Source: Lycium barbarum (lineage: Eukaryota > Streptophyta > Magnoliopsida > Solanales > Solanaceae). Taken from it: DNA of 64,000 bases. The number at the start of each line of letters is the position of its first letter. The stretch's first letter is position 1. The notes beneath the pieces were generated by a model, which searched no databases, was not told where the DNA came from, and saw nothing but the letters and a program-made list of their open reading frames with translations. Where the stretch lies: assembly GCF_019175385.1 (NCBI RefSeq), contig NC_083339.1, positions 30,905,637 to 30,969,636 on the forward strand. Reading direction: 5' to 3'. Shown one piece after another: positions 1-12,419 of the stretch. The translations under genes were made by a program, and so were the position numbers.

Positions 1-2413
1 TTATTATAGTCTTTTTGACATTTTTGCCCTTTCCCGAGCATTGATTAGCTCATTTTGACATGAGGGGACAGTTGGCATGCTTCCCGAGATGTCTAGATCG
101 GATTCGGGCAATTGTTTGGTGAATTTGGGCTTATGGTGAAAAATAGTTGACCCAAAGTTGACTTTTGGGTAAACGGACCTTTTTCGGAAATCCGTCAGTT
201 TTAAGAGGCCCGGATGGTCGTTTAGAACTTGTGTGTGCATTTAGTTCGGTTCCTAATGCACTCGGATGCATTTTGGGACTTGGGTTAGGAAATTTAAATT
301 AAGGTATCGGGGGTTCACTCGGTCAACGAGACCTCCTTTGGAAATTTCGAGGCCACGAGTGCGTTCACAGCGTGTTTTTATATGTGTCTATGTGTATGGT
401 ATGTGAGCAAATGGCCTCAAGAATTAGTCAGAAAATCAGGTTGAATTGTGAACTTGGGTGACTTTTCTGGTGTCTAGTGCCTGCTTTGGCGGCACCAGCA
501 CCGCGTCAGCAGTACCGCTGGAGCGGTCCAAGCATTTTAGTGCTGAAGCGGCTCCGCTGGAGCTGTCCCAGTGTCACTAAAGCGGGTGACGGGCAGTGTG
601 TATGATTAATGAAGTATTAAAAGCCGTTAGATCCTCATTTATTTCCATTTCGAAATTAGAGCTTTCGGGGACTGTTCTTAGAGATATTTCGGGAATACTC
701 TTAGAGGTAAGTCTTACTAATCCCTCTTCTATCTCTTTAATCCTAATCCTCATAGATTCTCCCTTTCCTTTAATAATCCCTCAGTAATGGAAGATGAAAG
801 TGGGTTTTGATGAACTTTTTCTCTAGGCTTATTAATGATGAAATGGATGGTGTTTATGCCAGATTTTGATGAATCTAAGCTTGTTAATCATATATCTTCC
901 ATTTCTAGTGTTGAATCAAAGAGTTAGGGTTTATACCCAAATTGGAAGTTTTGCTTCAAATTCGAAATTGAATAAATCTATGAGTTAATTTAGCAATTAG
1001 TGGTCGGGCTATGATCACCTAGTGCTTAATTTGATATTTTGCTTCTAAATTTCCCAATTGCCCTTGTGGGCCCCGTTTCCCCAATTTCTAGGGTTAGATT
1101 GACCTAAATTGAATGGTAGCGATATTAGTATCATTCTATATGATTTCGAATCTAGAATTCGAATATGCCTGGACTATTTTGGTTTTGAGGCTCAGCGGAA
1201 AGGCAAGGCAAAGGAGTGAGTTGTTGGTGGTTGCGGTTCGGCCATCCAGGTAGGTTATGGCTTACCTTTGGTGAGACTTCGTATAGCGAAGCATATATTT
1301 AGATTATATTGTTAGAGATAGCATGTGATCCTTCGGGTATGAAGTTGGGTTGGATATTATCATAGGTTAGGCCCTGTTGTGTGTTCGGGCTCGCCACCCC
1401 GTTGTGTTGTGATTTGATTGATCTATTGTGTTTCCTTGATGCCATGAGTTGTTGATAGATATTAGGTTCTGTTTTATCATCTTGAGTACGATGTTGTTGG
1501 CATACCCACTATTGGTACTTGTGACTCGGATATATTATTGGCATACCGATTATTGGTACTTGTGATATTGAGCATGATTATTGATGATGATACATGCATC
1601 GCGTGCACTCTGATTTTTTCATGAAACACTGTAGAGATACTAATGATATCTGATCAAACACTTTGATGAGCTAGGCTCGATTTTACTTGAGTGATATGAG
1701 AGGCCGATATCCGATGTTAGTTCCGGAATCATTGATTGAGTAAGTGCATAGACTCCGTAAGTCCCCCAGAGTGGTGCTGCTGAGAACCCCCCATGGTTAA
1801 AGATCTGGGGTGCCGTCTGTCTGTTGGGCAAAGATCCGGGATGGGTGGCACTTAGACTTCGCGAGTTACACTGGGTTGTGCTATCGAGATGTCGATATTT
1901 CCGTCCGGAGTACATGTGTATACAACATTTGCATGGCATTAAATTGCATTCATACACTGTTTCATTGCATTGCATTATGGCTTGATTTGAGATGTTTTGG
2001 TGTTGTACTTGTGATGTTGGATTCAGACTTGATACATTCAGACTTGATACATTTGGGATTAGATGCTTTACTTAGGCGATGACGCGTACTTGGATTCGAT
2101 TACATTTGATTTATACCTATTGGTTTGTCTGCCTATCTGCTTTATTATCTGAATTATGTTAGCTATGCTTAGTCGGCCGATGATGCCTACCAGTACTGTT
2201 GTTTTGTACCGACCTACACTTGCTGTATTCCTTTATGAATGTAAAGTATCAGGTCGGATCCGCTTTTGTTACACGTGGCTGATAGTTGCTTCAGCATTAT
2301 CTTCGAGTTTCCAGGGTGAGCATGGCCATTCGCTGCCTTGAAGACTTCTCTATCTTTATGTCCTATTCTATTCAGAGACATAGACCCTAGGGGTATTATT
2401 ATTATTCCGCACT

Positions 2414-2450
<37 letters not shown>

Positions 2451-2585
2451 CATGGGACTTACATTTATTCTATTCCATTGCTTGATTTAATTACTTATGT
2501 CTTAATTATTGTTGGGTTAAGGGTTCGCTTACCGAGGTGGGAGAGGTAAGTGCCCGTACGGCTTATGCCAAAATGGGTCGTGACA
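1..2585 (+). mobile_element. Gypsy-type LTR, left end outside window
   Basis: The block ends in GGGTCGTGACA, the typical 3' terminus of solanaceous gypsy LTRs, and carries no coding frame of note. It contains an inverted GTAC pair (2193-2196 and 2206-2209) in the same relative place as the hairpin found in the other LTRs of this window. Its TG start is not visible, so it is cut by the window edge. It may be a solo LTR or the 3' LTR of an element lying to the left. Orientation is inferred from the CA-type end only. Confidence 0.6.
2418..2449. repeat. (TA)n microsatellite
   Basis: About 16 TA units lie near the 3' end of the partial LTR. Confidence 0.95.
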
Positions 2586-3185
2586 TGAAACATTAGCCTA
2601 ATGACAGGCTTTAAAAACTTAAACATGTTTTGACAGAACAAACGTTTTGATAAGCACTTCAGTTAAGTTAGCTTATGTCAATAACATATTTCATTGTAAA
2701 GAGAATGAAAAGTCTTTTTGGGAAAAGTCAGTATATCTCAAGGTTATACAAATTAGTTTAGGCTCTCAATTTTCAGCAAAAAACAAGGAGGATCCACAAA
2801 TCATTTGGAAAACAGTGATCACTTTTAAACAAAGAGAAGGATCTGTCTGGTTTAAGTTTATATACCATTCAAACATAACCACCAACTGATCACTTCAAAA
2901 ACAACTGAACATAAAAGTTACAAACACATATTTCAAAGTAAAAATAAAAACTTAACCAAAATGTACCTAGTTAATGAAAAAAGAAATCATTTAGGCATAC
3001 TAAAAAAAAAAAAAAAACTTTGAACTAAAGGGAGTATGAATTAATTCAATAAGATTAGAATGGATGACCTTTTGGTTTTGGGAAATGTATACAACTTAGA
3101 TCAAACATGGAACAAAGTTTTAAAGTAGTTACCCTAAATATCATTAAAGAGTGCATGGTCTGGATTGAAAATTTAGGTTAGCTAA
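2586..3185. other. A/T-rich non-coding remnant
   Basis: No gene is supported here. The stretch is A/T-rich and continues on the other side of the solo LTR at 3186-5599. It is probably the left part of the minus-strand LTR-like unit that ends at 7069, but no left terminus can be fixed. The last five bases (gctaa) are the left target-site copy of the solo LTR. Confidence 0.5.
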
Positions 3186-5599
3186 TGTTACACCTCGTAG
3201 TTTTGTACGTTGAGATTTGTAGGTATTAATTGTTCAAATTGTACACACTGGGGCTATTTTCCAGGACATATGAGATTATGCACCTATCTTATGGTTGTGA
3301 GGGTTTAAGTTCATGTAATAGGTCATGGAAGGATTGGAGGACAAGTGAATTAAGGAATTATACATGTTCATTCTTCATATATGAGAGCTTGGTATCATGT
3401 TTAGTAAGTATCGGGAAGGTTGGATGTTAAGCAAATTGAAGAAATTAAGTTTATTGAAACTTTGGGAAAATTTGGCAGAATTCCGAACACAAAATTTTGG
3501 GTCAAATTTAAAGAGGTGTATCTCCTAGAATACAAGGAGTTACGGAACCCATAACCTATGCATTCATAAGTTCAGCGAGTCTACGTTCCAATGCGATTGG
3601 CAGAACCAAATTCGCACATCTAAGGTGGGAGTTATGAGCCGTCGAAGCACATCGACGACCCGTCAATAGTGAGTCGGTGGAGAATTTTTTGGAATGTTAT
3701 TTATTGATCCATTTCATTTTATCCTTCATTATTTCACACACCAACATACCCTAAATTTCCTAATACTCCCCTCAAAACTTTTCCCAATTCACTCCATCAT
3801 CCAAGTAGGATTTGAGCCCGTAAAATGCGAGACTAGTTAGCACATCATAGTAGCTCGTGTTTCTATTATGTTGGTGGTCTTGGGGCCTTAAAGAAAATTG
3901 TTGTGGTTGAGGTTATGGACTATATGAGGTATGTTTTCCATCAAAGCTTTGATATTAAATGGTTCTTGAAGGATTTTAATAGTTTTAGGTTAAGGAAATT
4001 GTGATATAAAGATTACAAGTTGGCATGATGGTGTTGTTAGCTTGGGGTCTGATTTGAAGGAAGTTTTAGGATGGATTTACTTATGCTTTGACTAGTAGTT
4101 CTTGATTATTTTGTTGATTGATGTTGGTATTGATGTCTAGGCTTGATTTGGAGTTGGTTTGGAATGGAAACTATAGGGGAAATGCTGCCCGAATTCCATT
4201 AACTTAAGAACTAGTTTAAGCTTGGATTATGAGTTTTCCCTTAACCTAATTATATGGTAAATGATATTGAATTTAGATTTGTGAACTCAGGAAGATAGAA
4301 ATTGAGTAATAAGGAGACAACGAGGTATGTTAAGACTGTTCCTTCTTTTCTTGGTATGATTCCATCTAAGGTAAGAGCGTAATAACCTTGTGACCAGAAA
4401 TTGTCTAAGTATAGCTTGTCATATTGTTACATGATTTCCGAGTGTTCTGTTATTCTTTCTGAGGGACTATATTCCCTCCAATGTCCTTGAGTTCATAGAG
4501 AGACAGAAGAGACATGTTACAGTATCGGTATTCTTTTGCGCATACATGATATACATATATTTTATTTAGCCTGGCCACTTGGTCAGTGAGACTTTTCTTT
4601 AGCCTGGCCTCTTGGTCAGTGAGACTTTTATTTAGCCTAGCCACTTGGTTAGTGAGACTTTTCTTTAGCCTGGCCGACGAGTCAGTGAGACTTTTATTTA
4701 GCCTGGCCACTTGGTCAGTGAGACATATGATATCATGGTATTGCATTTCATTACATGATATACATATATTTTATTTAGCCTGGCCACTTGGTCAGTGAGA
4801 CTTTTCTTTAGCCTGGCCTCTTGGTCAGTGAGACTTTTATTTAGCCTAGCCACTTGGTTAGTGAGACTTTTCTTTAGCCTGGCCGACGAGTCAGTGAGAC
4901 TTTTATTTAGCCTGGCCACTTGGTCAGTGAGACATATGATATCATGGTATTGCATTTCATTTGAGATAGATCAGAAGGACATTCTGAGAATTCTTTGGCC
5001 TCTAGATTGTATTGTTTTCAGTTCAGTTTCAATTATCGTTTGCCTTACATACTCGATACAATATTTTGTATTGACGTCCTTTTTGCCGGGGGCACTGCAT
5101 ACATGCCTACAGGTACAGATCGACAGACTGATAGACCTCCCTAGTAGGCAGAATCTGATATCAGCTGATTGGTGAGCTCCCTTTTTGTTCGGATTTGTCC
5201 GGTCCTTGGAGTCTCTCTTTTTTATTACAGATTGTGTGGTACAGTCATGCATTCCCTAGAGGCTTGTAGATGAGTCCTGTATATAGTGTGTCTGTATGAC
5301 AGCCTCGTCGGCTTGTATATGTCTGTTCGGATACTGTTGGCTTTGTACCACCATGGCAGCCTCGTAGGCTGGTTCAGTTGTATATGCATATTTTGTGTGT
5401 GTGTGTGTGCCCAGTTCAGACGAAATAGTCAGTATACATATATATTGTCTCGCCGGCTTGTTGGTATTATCTGTGTGCAGGTGGGCCTTACCGGCTTAAG
5501 TTGGGAGTTATTCCCCAGAGTTTCAAATTTAGACTGGTTCGCTCGGGCCTAGTTTGGCGTCGAGTGCCGGTCACGCCACTCCAGATTTGGGGCGTGACA
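3186..5599 (+). mobile_element. Solo LTR of Ty3/gypsy family (S1)
   Basis: The unit starts TGTTACACCTCG and ends GGGGCGTGACA, like the complete element at 48768-57999, but has no internal region. Flanks are gctaa (3181-3185) and actaa (5600-5604), a 5-bp target duplication with one mismatch, so this is a solo LTR made by LTR-LTR recombination. It carries a divergent version of the LTR double hairpin: ATACAA 5056-5061 with TTGTAT 5066-5071, where sister LTRs have CAGTAC with GTACTG. The gypsy assignment rests on terminal similarity, and short ORFs inside are chance. Confidence 0.85.
4544..4961 (+). repeat. Exact 209-bp tandem duplication of a 33-bp minisatellite block
   Basis: Two head-to-tail copies (4544-4752 and 4753-4961) read identically by eye. 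Each holds five roughly 33-34-bp units built on TTTAGCCTGGCC...GGTCAGTGAGAC plus a shared flank. The units differ from each other while the two 209-bp copies match, so the higher-order duplication is much younger than the minisatellite. Confidence 0.95.
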
Positions 5600-5604
5600 A
5601 CTAA

Positions 5605-7069
5605 TTTCTTAAGAATGGGGTCTATATCCCCTAAACATGAGAGAATTTACAACTCTATTCAATTTCAGTTTAACTTTAACCATCCTATGTTTGACATACA
5701 ACCCTTAACAACTCCTAATAACAAGACATGAAATATGCTTAAGCAAACAAACAACAATAGGTTAGAAGGAAAACTCATTTCTCCATAAACTGGTAGCCTT
5801 AAACCACATCAACTAAAAAAAAAAATGGAAAAAACACTTAGTTAAAACATAGTTACTCTTAGTGGAATGTGTCTTGACCTTAGTCAAATTTTGGTTCTTG
5901 AGCCAACAAAAATGATGCAGAAAAAACACATGAGCTGTATTTCTAATTATGAACACAAGCACACATCAACAATGATCTATTTTTTACTCTATTGACATAT
6001 TAACTACTCTAGTTTTAAAGTTGAAGGAAATTCATGTCTTAATCTAGAAAATGAGCTATTCTCCTTCCTTTTACATTACTGTAAGGGTGGCTATAACCTT
6101 CCTTTTAATGGAAATCTAGAAACAAGAGACTGCTATTCCACAGTTACCTTTTAACAACGAAAATGCACATCCTTGATTACTATAAAAAGAAAGCAGCTAG
6201 CAATCCCCTATTTTCTATTTAAGAAGAGACTGTAACATTCAGATATCAACACCGTTAATCATTTTCCATATTTTTTCTGAAACGAACAACAAAGAAGTAT
6301 ACATCGAGACTAAAACAATCACAAAATAAAGACTACCTGAATCTAACAAGGATCAGGCAGAGAAAACAAATATCAATGACTTAATTTCTAAACATATGAA
6401 AACTAAACCTAACAGCAAGAAAAATGCTAAAATCAAGATGAGGAAGGTGATTTACCTTTTTGCCGAGTAGCGACAGGGACCACGAGAGTTGAGTCGATTA
6501 CTTTTCACAAATGATGATGAGCTGACTCAAACTCAAAAACTTTTTAACTTGTTCCGATACTCGGAGAACTCAACTTAGATGTGGGAAAACTCTTGTTTTG
6601 ATCCAAGTATTCAAAGTTTCCGAACTTTGTGGTGTTAAAACCTTATACGAGAATGAAGAATTGGGGTTCTATTTATAGAACCCCAAATGACTAGGTTTTT
6701 CCTTACAAGCAATGTGGGACAAGTTGGATTGTCATGGAATCCAATTTTAATGAAATTCTGAAATCATTTTGTATTTCTTTGAAATCCGAATCTTTTGAAA
6801 GAAAAGGCATGTTACCGTTGATTATGAAGAAGATGACAATGAAGAATTAATAACTTGTTTTTTGTTCTAATTGACATAATTTATACTTAAAGTTATACGT
6901 AAAATATACATAATATATATTAGGGTATTTTTCCAATGAAATGACAAAATCCAAAAGTGGTTTTAGAAGGTATTTTTGATTTTCTAAATAATCTTTTTAC
7001 TCTATTTGCGATTCAAGAAGTTTGACTAGTTAATTTGAACTTTTGGAGGGCAAATATTGGGTGTCAACA
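5605..7069 (-). mobile_element. Reverse-oriented LTR terminus with promoter
   Basis: On the minus strand this block begins TGTTGACACC (ending at 7069 on the plus strand), the same ten-base start as the Ogre-like LTRs in this window. About 385 bases further in it has a TATA box inside an inverted repeat (6663-6684), again like those LTRs. The remaining sequence does not obviously match them, so it is a different, related family or an old divergent copy. No coding region is seen. Its left limit is unknown. Confidence 0.55.
6663..6684 (-). promoter_or_regulatory. TATA box within inverted repeat
   Basis: GGGGTTCTA and TAGAACCCC flank the short A/T core, giving a nearly perfect 22-base palindrome with a TATA-like centre. 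The same arrangement occurs at 8744-8765 and 32550-32571. Confidence 0.5.
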
Positions 7070-7359
7070 CAAGGTCTATTGGAAAACATGAACGATGAAG
7101 GCATAAGGGATTTTGAAGAATTAAGGAAGGAGGTAACTATTGATACCTAATTTTTGACCTCCCAGAATCTATTTCAATCTCTCAGAGTCCCCGGATAACA
7201 AATAAAATGAGCTGGGCATCTTGAAAGATTTAAATTTTTTTTATAAATTGTCCAAGTCAATATTTCACTCCTTTAAATTGATAAAAAAAAAAAGGGGATA
7301 AATTAATGGGTACTTTTATGATATTTTATGAAATGCTTGTTAATTCTTTTTTTAAATAA

Positions 7360-7366
<7 letters not shown>

Positions 7367-7408
<42 letters not shown>
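7367..7408. repeat. (GA)n microsatellite
   Basis: About 20 GA units. A similar tract sits at the same place in LTR3 (59859-59898) but only a short degenerate one in LTR2. Confidence 0.95.
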
Positions 7409-7412
<4 letters not shown>

Positions 7413-8017
7413 CTTTTGTTTTGAAGGGTTTTCATTTATTTAGTTGTTTAAAATTTTCAAGAAATCAAAATTTGGTAAATCTTTATTCCTTTTAATCCAT
7501 GAAGTTTGAGTAATTTAAGTAATTAACCATTTAATCCTTTAAATCTCTAATTTTTATATATAATTGCATGATTTGTCAAAAATATGCATAATTTCCCATA
7601 AATGTTTTAATTAGGATAATTAATTAATTAACTGATAATTATTTCAAATTGATCCTTTTTATATATAAATATTTTTGCATGGCCATAATTAAAATAATCA
7701 GTTCATGATTTACAGAAATTAGGGTCATTTTTGTAAAATTAGCCTCTTAATGGTTTTATTTAAAATAACTAGTTCAATTTAATTTCAAAATTTGCTAATT
7801 AGGCCAAACAAGGCCATAATTGAAATGATCGGTCAGATTAGAATTAATTAAGGCCATGTTCGTAATTTTAGACCCATTAACAATTTTGTCAATTTTTAAA
7901 ACTATTTCAATAAAATGATTATTTCCTAGTTTTTCCTATAATTAAATTTCATCAATTTTGATATTTATCTAACTATTTCTTTTATGAGTACCAAATATAC
8001 ATGTATATACACCAAGA

Positions 8018-8024
<7 letters not shown>

Positions 8025-8068
<44 letters not shown>
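8025..8068. repeat. (TA)n microsatellite
   Basis: About 22 TA units in LTR1. LTR2 and LTR3 have no expansion at the matching position. Confidence 0.95.
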
Positions 8069-8071
<3 letters not shown>

Positions 8072-8263
8072 CCATATATATACACACACACACACAAGGT
8101 ATATATATGTGAGTGTATGCACATATGTATAAGGCCCTTCTCATGTTTTAAATTCGGATAGAGTCTAGCCCAAAGCCAGGCTGAGACCCGGCCCAATTGC
8201 ATTTGAATGGATAAGATGGGGGTAGACCCCTCTTTTATTTCATTTGTCCTCTTTTGTAAATAA

Positions 8264-8266
8264 CCC

Positions 8267-8297
<31 letters not shown>
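8264..8297. repeat. Poly-C tract followed by (CA)n
   Basis: Twenty C residues and then a short CA run. LTR2 has a matching C tract at 32100-32118, so a C homopolymer is ancestral to both LTRs. Confidence 0.95.
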
Positions 8298-8377
8298 CTC
8301 CCCGTCTCTCTCTCTTTTTCCTCTTTAGTGTAACCCTAGCACCGCCTCGATTTTTTCATCGTCTCTCTCCACCAAAA

Positions 8378-8471
8378 ATGGCAAGGTTGCAGAGAATACA
8401 GCTATTACATGCTTGTTATGGTAAAAGCATTAAATGTTCCACCCGATTTCGTGATATTTTGCCCAAACACG
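8378..8471 (+). other. Conserved mini-exon-like reading frame in LTR1
   Basis: An ATG in a favourable AAAAATGGC context opens about 31 codons (start MARLQRIQLLHACYGK) and runs into a GTAATG that could serve as a splice donor. The same frame is open in LTR2 at 32188-32281, with three synonymous and three amino-acid changes by eye. It lies upstream of the TATA box, so it would not be in the element's normal genomic transcript. It could be a captured host exon or chance; I do not recognise the peptide. Confidence 0.3.
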
Positions 8472-8743
8472 GTAATGAATCTTTGTTTTTATTACTCATT
8501 TTCCAGATTTTTCAATCACACTCTTGATTTTCTTTTGCTTTTAGGTTATATTTTTATTATTCTTTGCAAATTCCTATTGTTTCATGGCTTTTGGTTCAGA
8601 TCAACCCAAGAAGGGTTAGATCTGACCGCATATGGGTTATACCTTTAGATATGGGACATTGCTTTTTTTTTTTATTATTGATTATTTGGTATTGGAAAAG
8701 GGTTTATCCCACATCGTTCATTGTTAGTCTTGATTGAATTTTT

Positions 8744-8765
8744 GGGGTTCTATAAATAGAACCCC
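8744..8765 (+). promoter_or_regulatory. LTR1 TATA box inside inverted repeat
   Basis: TATAAATA lies between GGGGTTC and GAACCCC arms, a likely core promoter for the element. Transcription would start roughly 25-35 bases downstream, leaving a very long R-U5 part. Confidence 0.6.
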
Positions 8766-11462
8766 GCTCTCACAAAAACGGAGGTCGGACCACAAGGAGA
8801 AAAAATAGTGAGATAGAAAAATAGAGAAAAAATTCGAAACTTGAAGAAGTTGGAAAATTTCGATTTTTCAAAAGTTTCTTAGTAAATTTTTTTTATACCT
8901 TAACTGAAATAGTTGGATTTTTCTCAGTTCTAAAACATTTTCTTGCTATATTTTTCACGTGGCTGAGTTGTTGAGGTCGGAAGCAAAAAGCTCCCAAATC
9001 CATTCTTCTCCTGGCGGCACACATAAATGGTAACCCTTGAGTCCTTCTTACTTTTTTAAATTTGGTTTAGCCTAAGTGTGTTTGCATTAGTTAGATTGCT
9101 TGTGGTTAAATGTTTGCTAATGATAGTTCTATTGTTAAAGGCTGTCCTATTTAGTTGTGTGTTCGACTTATGATTTGTTTAAGGCAAAAATAGCAAAATT
9201 AGTATGAATGTTGTGTTGAATCTCATTAGAAAGTAGGTTGATTGGACTTCTTGTTGGCTTGTCTGTTTATGTGACTCTAATGTGCTATGTCTACTGTGAA
9301 ATGGTGTGGTTGAGGTACCTTGAATATTCTTTTTTTTCATTTCCTTCCTTCATAAATGGCCTTACTCACATAGAATAGAGCAAAGAATATGATTAATTAA
9401 CATTAGTTGTCTTATCTAACTAGTGAAGTAAATTTGTTATGAAAGTTGACTAATATGCCATACACTCTTGAATCTGTATTGATATTCATTCATGAATAGA
9501 TCCTAGTTTAATAGATGATCCTAATTGTTCAAATTTAACAAGTTTTAAGTATTAAGAGAAGGGTGAAATGAAGCAGTTTGGTCATGATTTGTCCAGTCTT
9601 GAACAGTTTGGAGATTGAGGCTTTTGTTTTGAAACATGAGTTTTGTTTTCTTTTCTTTGTGCATGAATGAAGAATATGGTGATAATAACTCATGGTCCTT
9701 GATTGTCTAGGCTTAAAAGATGACAACAAATAGGAAAGATTTTATAAGTCTAGTCTGAGTGAAAGAAGAGGAAAAGAAAAAAAAAAGGGAAAACTGTAGT
9801 TGAAACATCAAGAAAATGTTTGGCTTTGATACATGAACTGTCCAGTCTTCTTTTTGGTATATACTCAAGGGTAATAAAGAGGATCATAAGTGTAGATGTG
9901 GGGGTTGAAACCACTTGACTAAATGGGGAAGTCTTTTAAAGGCATCTTAGGAGAAAATTGAGAAATTAGTGGCTTACATCAACTTAAGGTAATAATATAG
10001 TGTCTTAGGGGGTATATTGGACCCCTTCTTTGTGAAACTTTAGATAATATATCATGTTTCTAACTTTGAGATATGTTCTTGAGCCTATTAGTCTAAAGTC
10101 TAAGTAGAAGATAACAACTGAACTTAGTCATATTGGATAGATGTGTTTTCCCCTTTGCGCAGTATTAAAAACCAGCTAAGGATGTGTTATACTTGTCCAG
10201 TTTGAAGAAATGAAAACTAGGAGTAGGCCGTTAATTATGAACATGTCTAAATCATGTGCTTCATTTTTTAAAATCAGCCTGGTTCTTTCTGCAATAGAAT
10301 AGAATCAGGAGAAAAGGTGTCAAAGGATTTCAAATGTTGAACTTTAAGTGTGGAATCTTCTGTGCATCCATGGGACTTTTGGCACTTCTATTTGTTTAAG
10401 ATGTGTGTGAACATGTAGTTGCTGTGCCTAAGGTTGTATATTCTACATAGGACCATTGGGACTTGAAAGTCTCTTGGCATTTTTCCTACAATTGATCCTC
10501 GCATAGGTTCCATTTTTGCTTGTCTCTTAATCGCTAACTGGATTATGCTGAGAGTAATACAGCACCACACTTGTGTTTGTTAAGGTTAATAAAGTCATGG
10601 CTCTTATGGCACTCCCTTAGCGCAGTTGGACCTATCTATGCTTTGTTCCTATTGGTATCATAAATAATTAAGGAGATCAAACATTCTTCCCTTGTGTGCT
10701 ACACACTAATAGATGGTTGTTTCAACAAAAAGAACTCTGATTTCACCTATTTGGATTTGTCCATATCATGTCTGTTAGAATTATAGTTTGGTCTCTTTTA
10801 TTTATTTCCTGTATTCTCTGTGAGAATCACCTAGACTTTAAAATATGATTCCTAAATAATGGCAAGAACCTTTACTTGGGCTGTGCATAGGTAATCTAGG
10901 CTCATTTGAAGATTTCGTCCAAATAATTCAACTTGTACTCTGTGAATGCGAAATCTTTTGCCCTTCTCTGTTGTGTTGTACCATGTCTTGAAGCTGGTTC
11001 ACCCTATATTCATGTGCCTTTACACTTTGCCATGTCTACTTGGATCAATATTGTCAGGAACTATACTACTTCTATGTGATTGTCTATGTTGGGATTACTT
11101 GGTTTAGTTCAGTCTTGGCAATATTATGCCCATGGTGATTACTTGCTTTTTCCATGTTTAAATCATACTTGGTACCTTGGTCTTGGTTCATAGGATTGAT
11201 CTTCCTGCAGGGTCTATCCATCTCTTCTTTTCTTGTTCTCATCTGTTCTTGATAAGTTATAATTGTTCCATAACTATGTATATTGGACTTATCCTGTTTA
11301 TTCCAAGCCATGTGTGTGTATGTGGATCTGTGTCTTCCATGTTGATTGTTGGTTGAGAGAGGCAGTTTAGGTGGGAGGGGCGCTTAGTTTGAGCCTTCCC
11401 CTGGTGACCAACCATGCCGGAGGTTAATGAAACCTCTTAAAACTTGTGCGGCATTAGGAATT

Positions 11463-11477
11463 GGGGGGGGGGGGGGG
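11463..11477. repeat. Poly-G tract
   Basis: Fifteen G residues. LTR2 has a normal mixed sequence at the matching place. Confidence 0.9.
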
Positions 11478-11619
11478 ATGACTTGGCCTTCCCATCACCT
11501 AAGTTTGGGGTTTGAGTTCAAAGACATGGAAATACATACACACATTATGTGAACTTGTGAATAAATAAGATGTATTGCTTGTATGTGTTTATACTTGTGT
11601 GTAGATTAGGACTTGTAAA

Positions 11620-11761
<142 letters not shown>

Positions 11762-12419
11762 TATAGTATATGTATGATAAGAACAGTAAAAATATAAAGT
11801 AACCAGGGTCTTTGCTCCTTTACCCGCTCTATCGTATGGCCACTTGAGCCAAGGTCCAGCTACCCTATTGGGTCAAAAGCCCAATAGAGAAATTCTTTCA
11901 AGTTCATTGAGTCTAAAAAGAGAAGAAAGGGAAGCTAATATATTGAAGGCTCAGTCATGTGTGAAAATGACACGAAGACCCAACCATGGGTGAAAACAGT
12001 TACTAGGGGTTTGGTACACCCCTAGTTTACCACTCTTATATATATTTGTGCCTTTTTTATTTGCTTAAAGTGTTTCCTATATTGTATTCATATTTGCAAA
12101 ATACCCACAAACATTATTGGAATCATTTATGCGGAGAATTAGGCATCTTAGGCAAAACGGTGCACATGCCGTTTAGATTGACTCTAGCTCCTCAAAAATT
12201 CTTTTGAAAAAACTGGAAAAAATACATATTGATTTTGAAAATTGAAAATGGAAAGTAACTGCGTTTGTCTTAATAAATAACAAACTAAAGAGGTTTTGGA
12301 AAGACAAGATAGTGTACCATATTGTTCAAAATTAAGACGATGAGCAAATATTAGACAAGAAATCCTTTTCAATTATTGAAATACATTTTCTGGGTTTTGA
12401 GTTGATAAAAAAATGTGAT

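Noticed and set aside
4450..4955. Repetitive minus-strand ORFs with QVARLNKSLTD units
   Set aside because: They are translations of the 33-bp minisatellite in a solo LTR.
6240..6700. Possible host gene 5' exon on the minus strand
   Set aside because: The TATA palindrome and TGTTGACACC terminus at matching distances fit an LTR better, and no coding frame extends from it.
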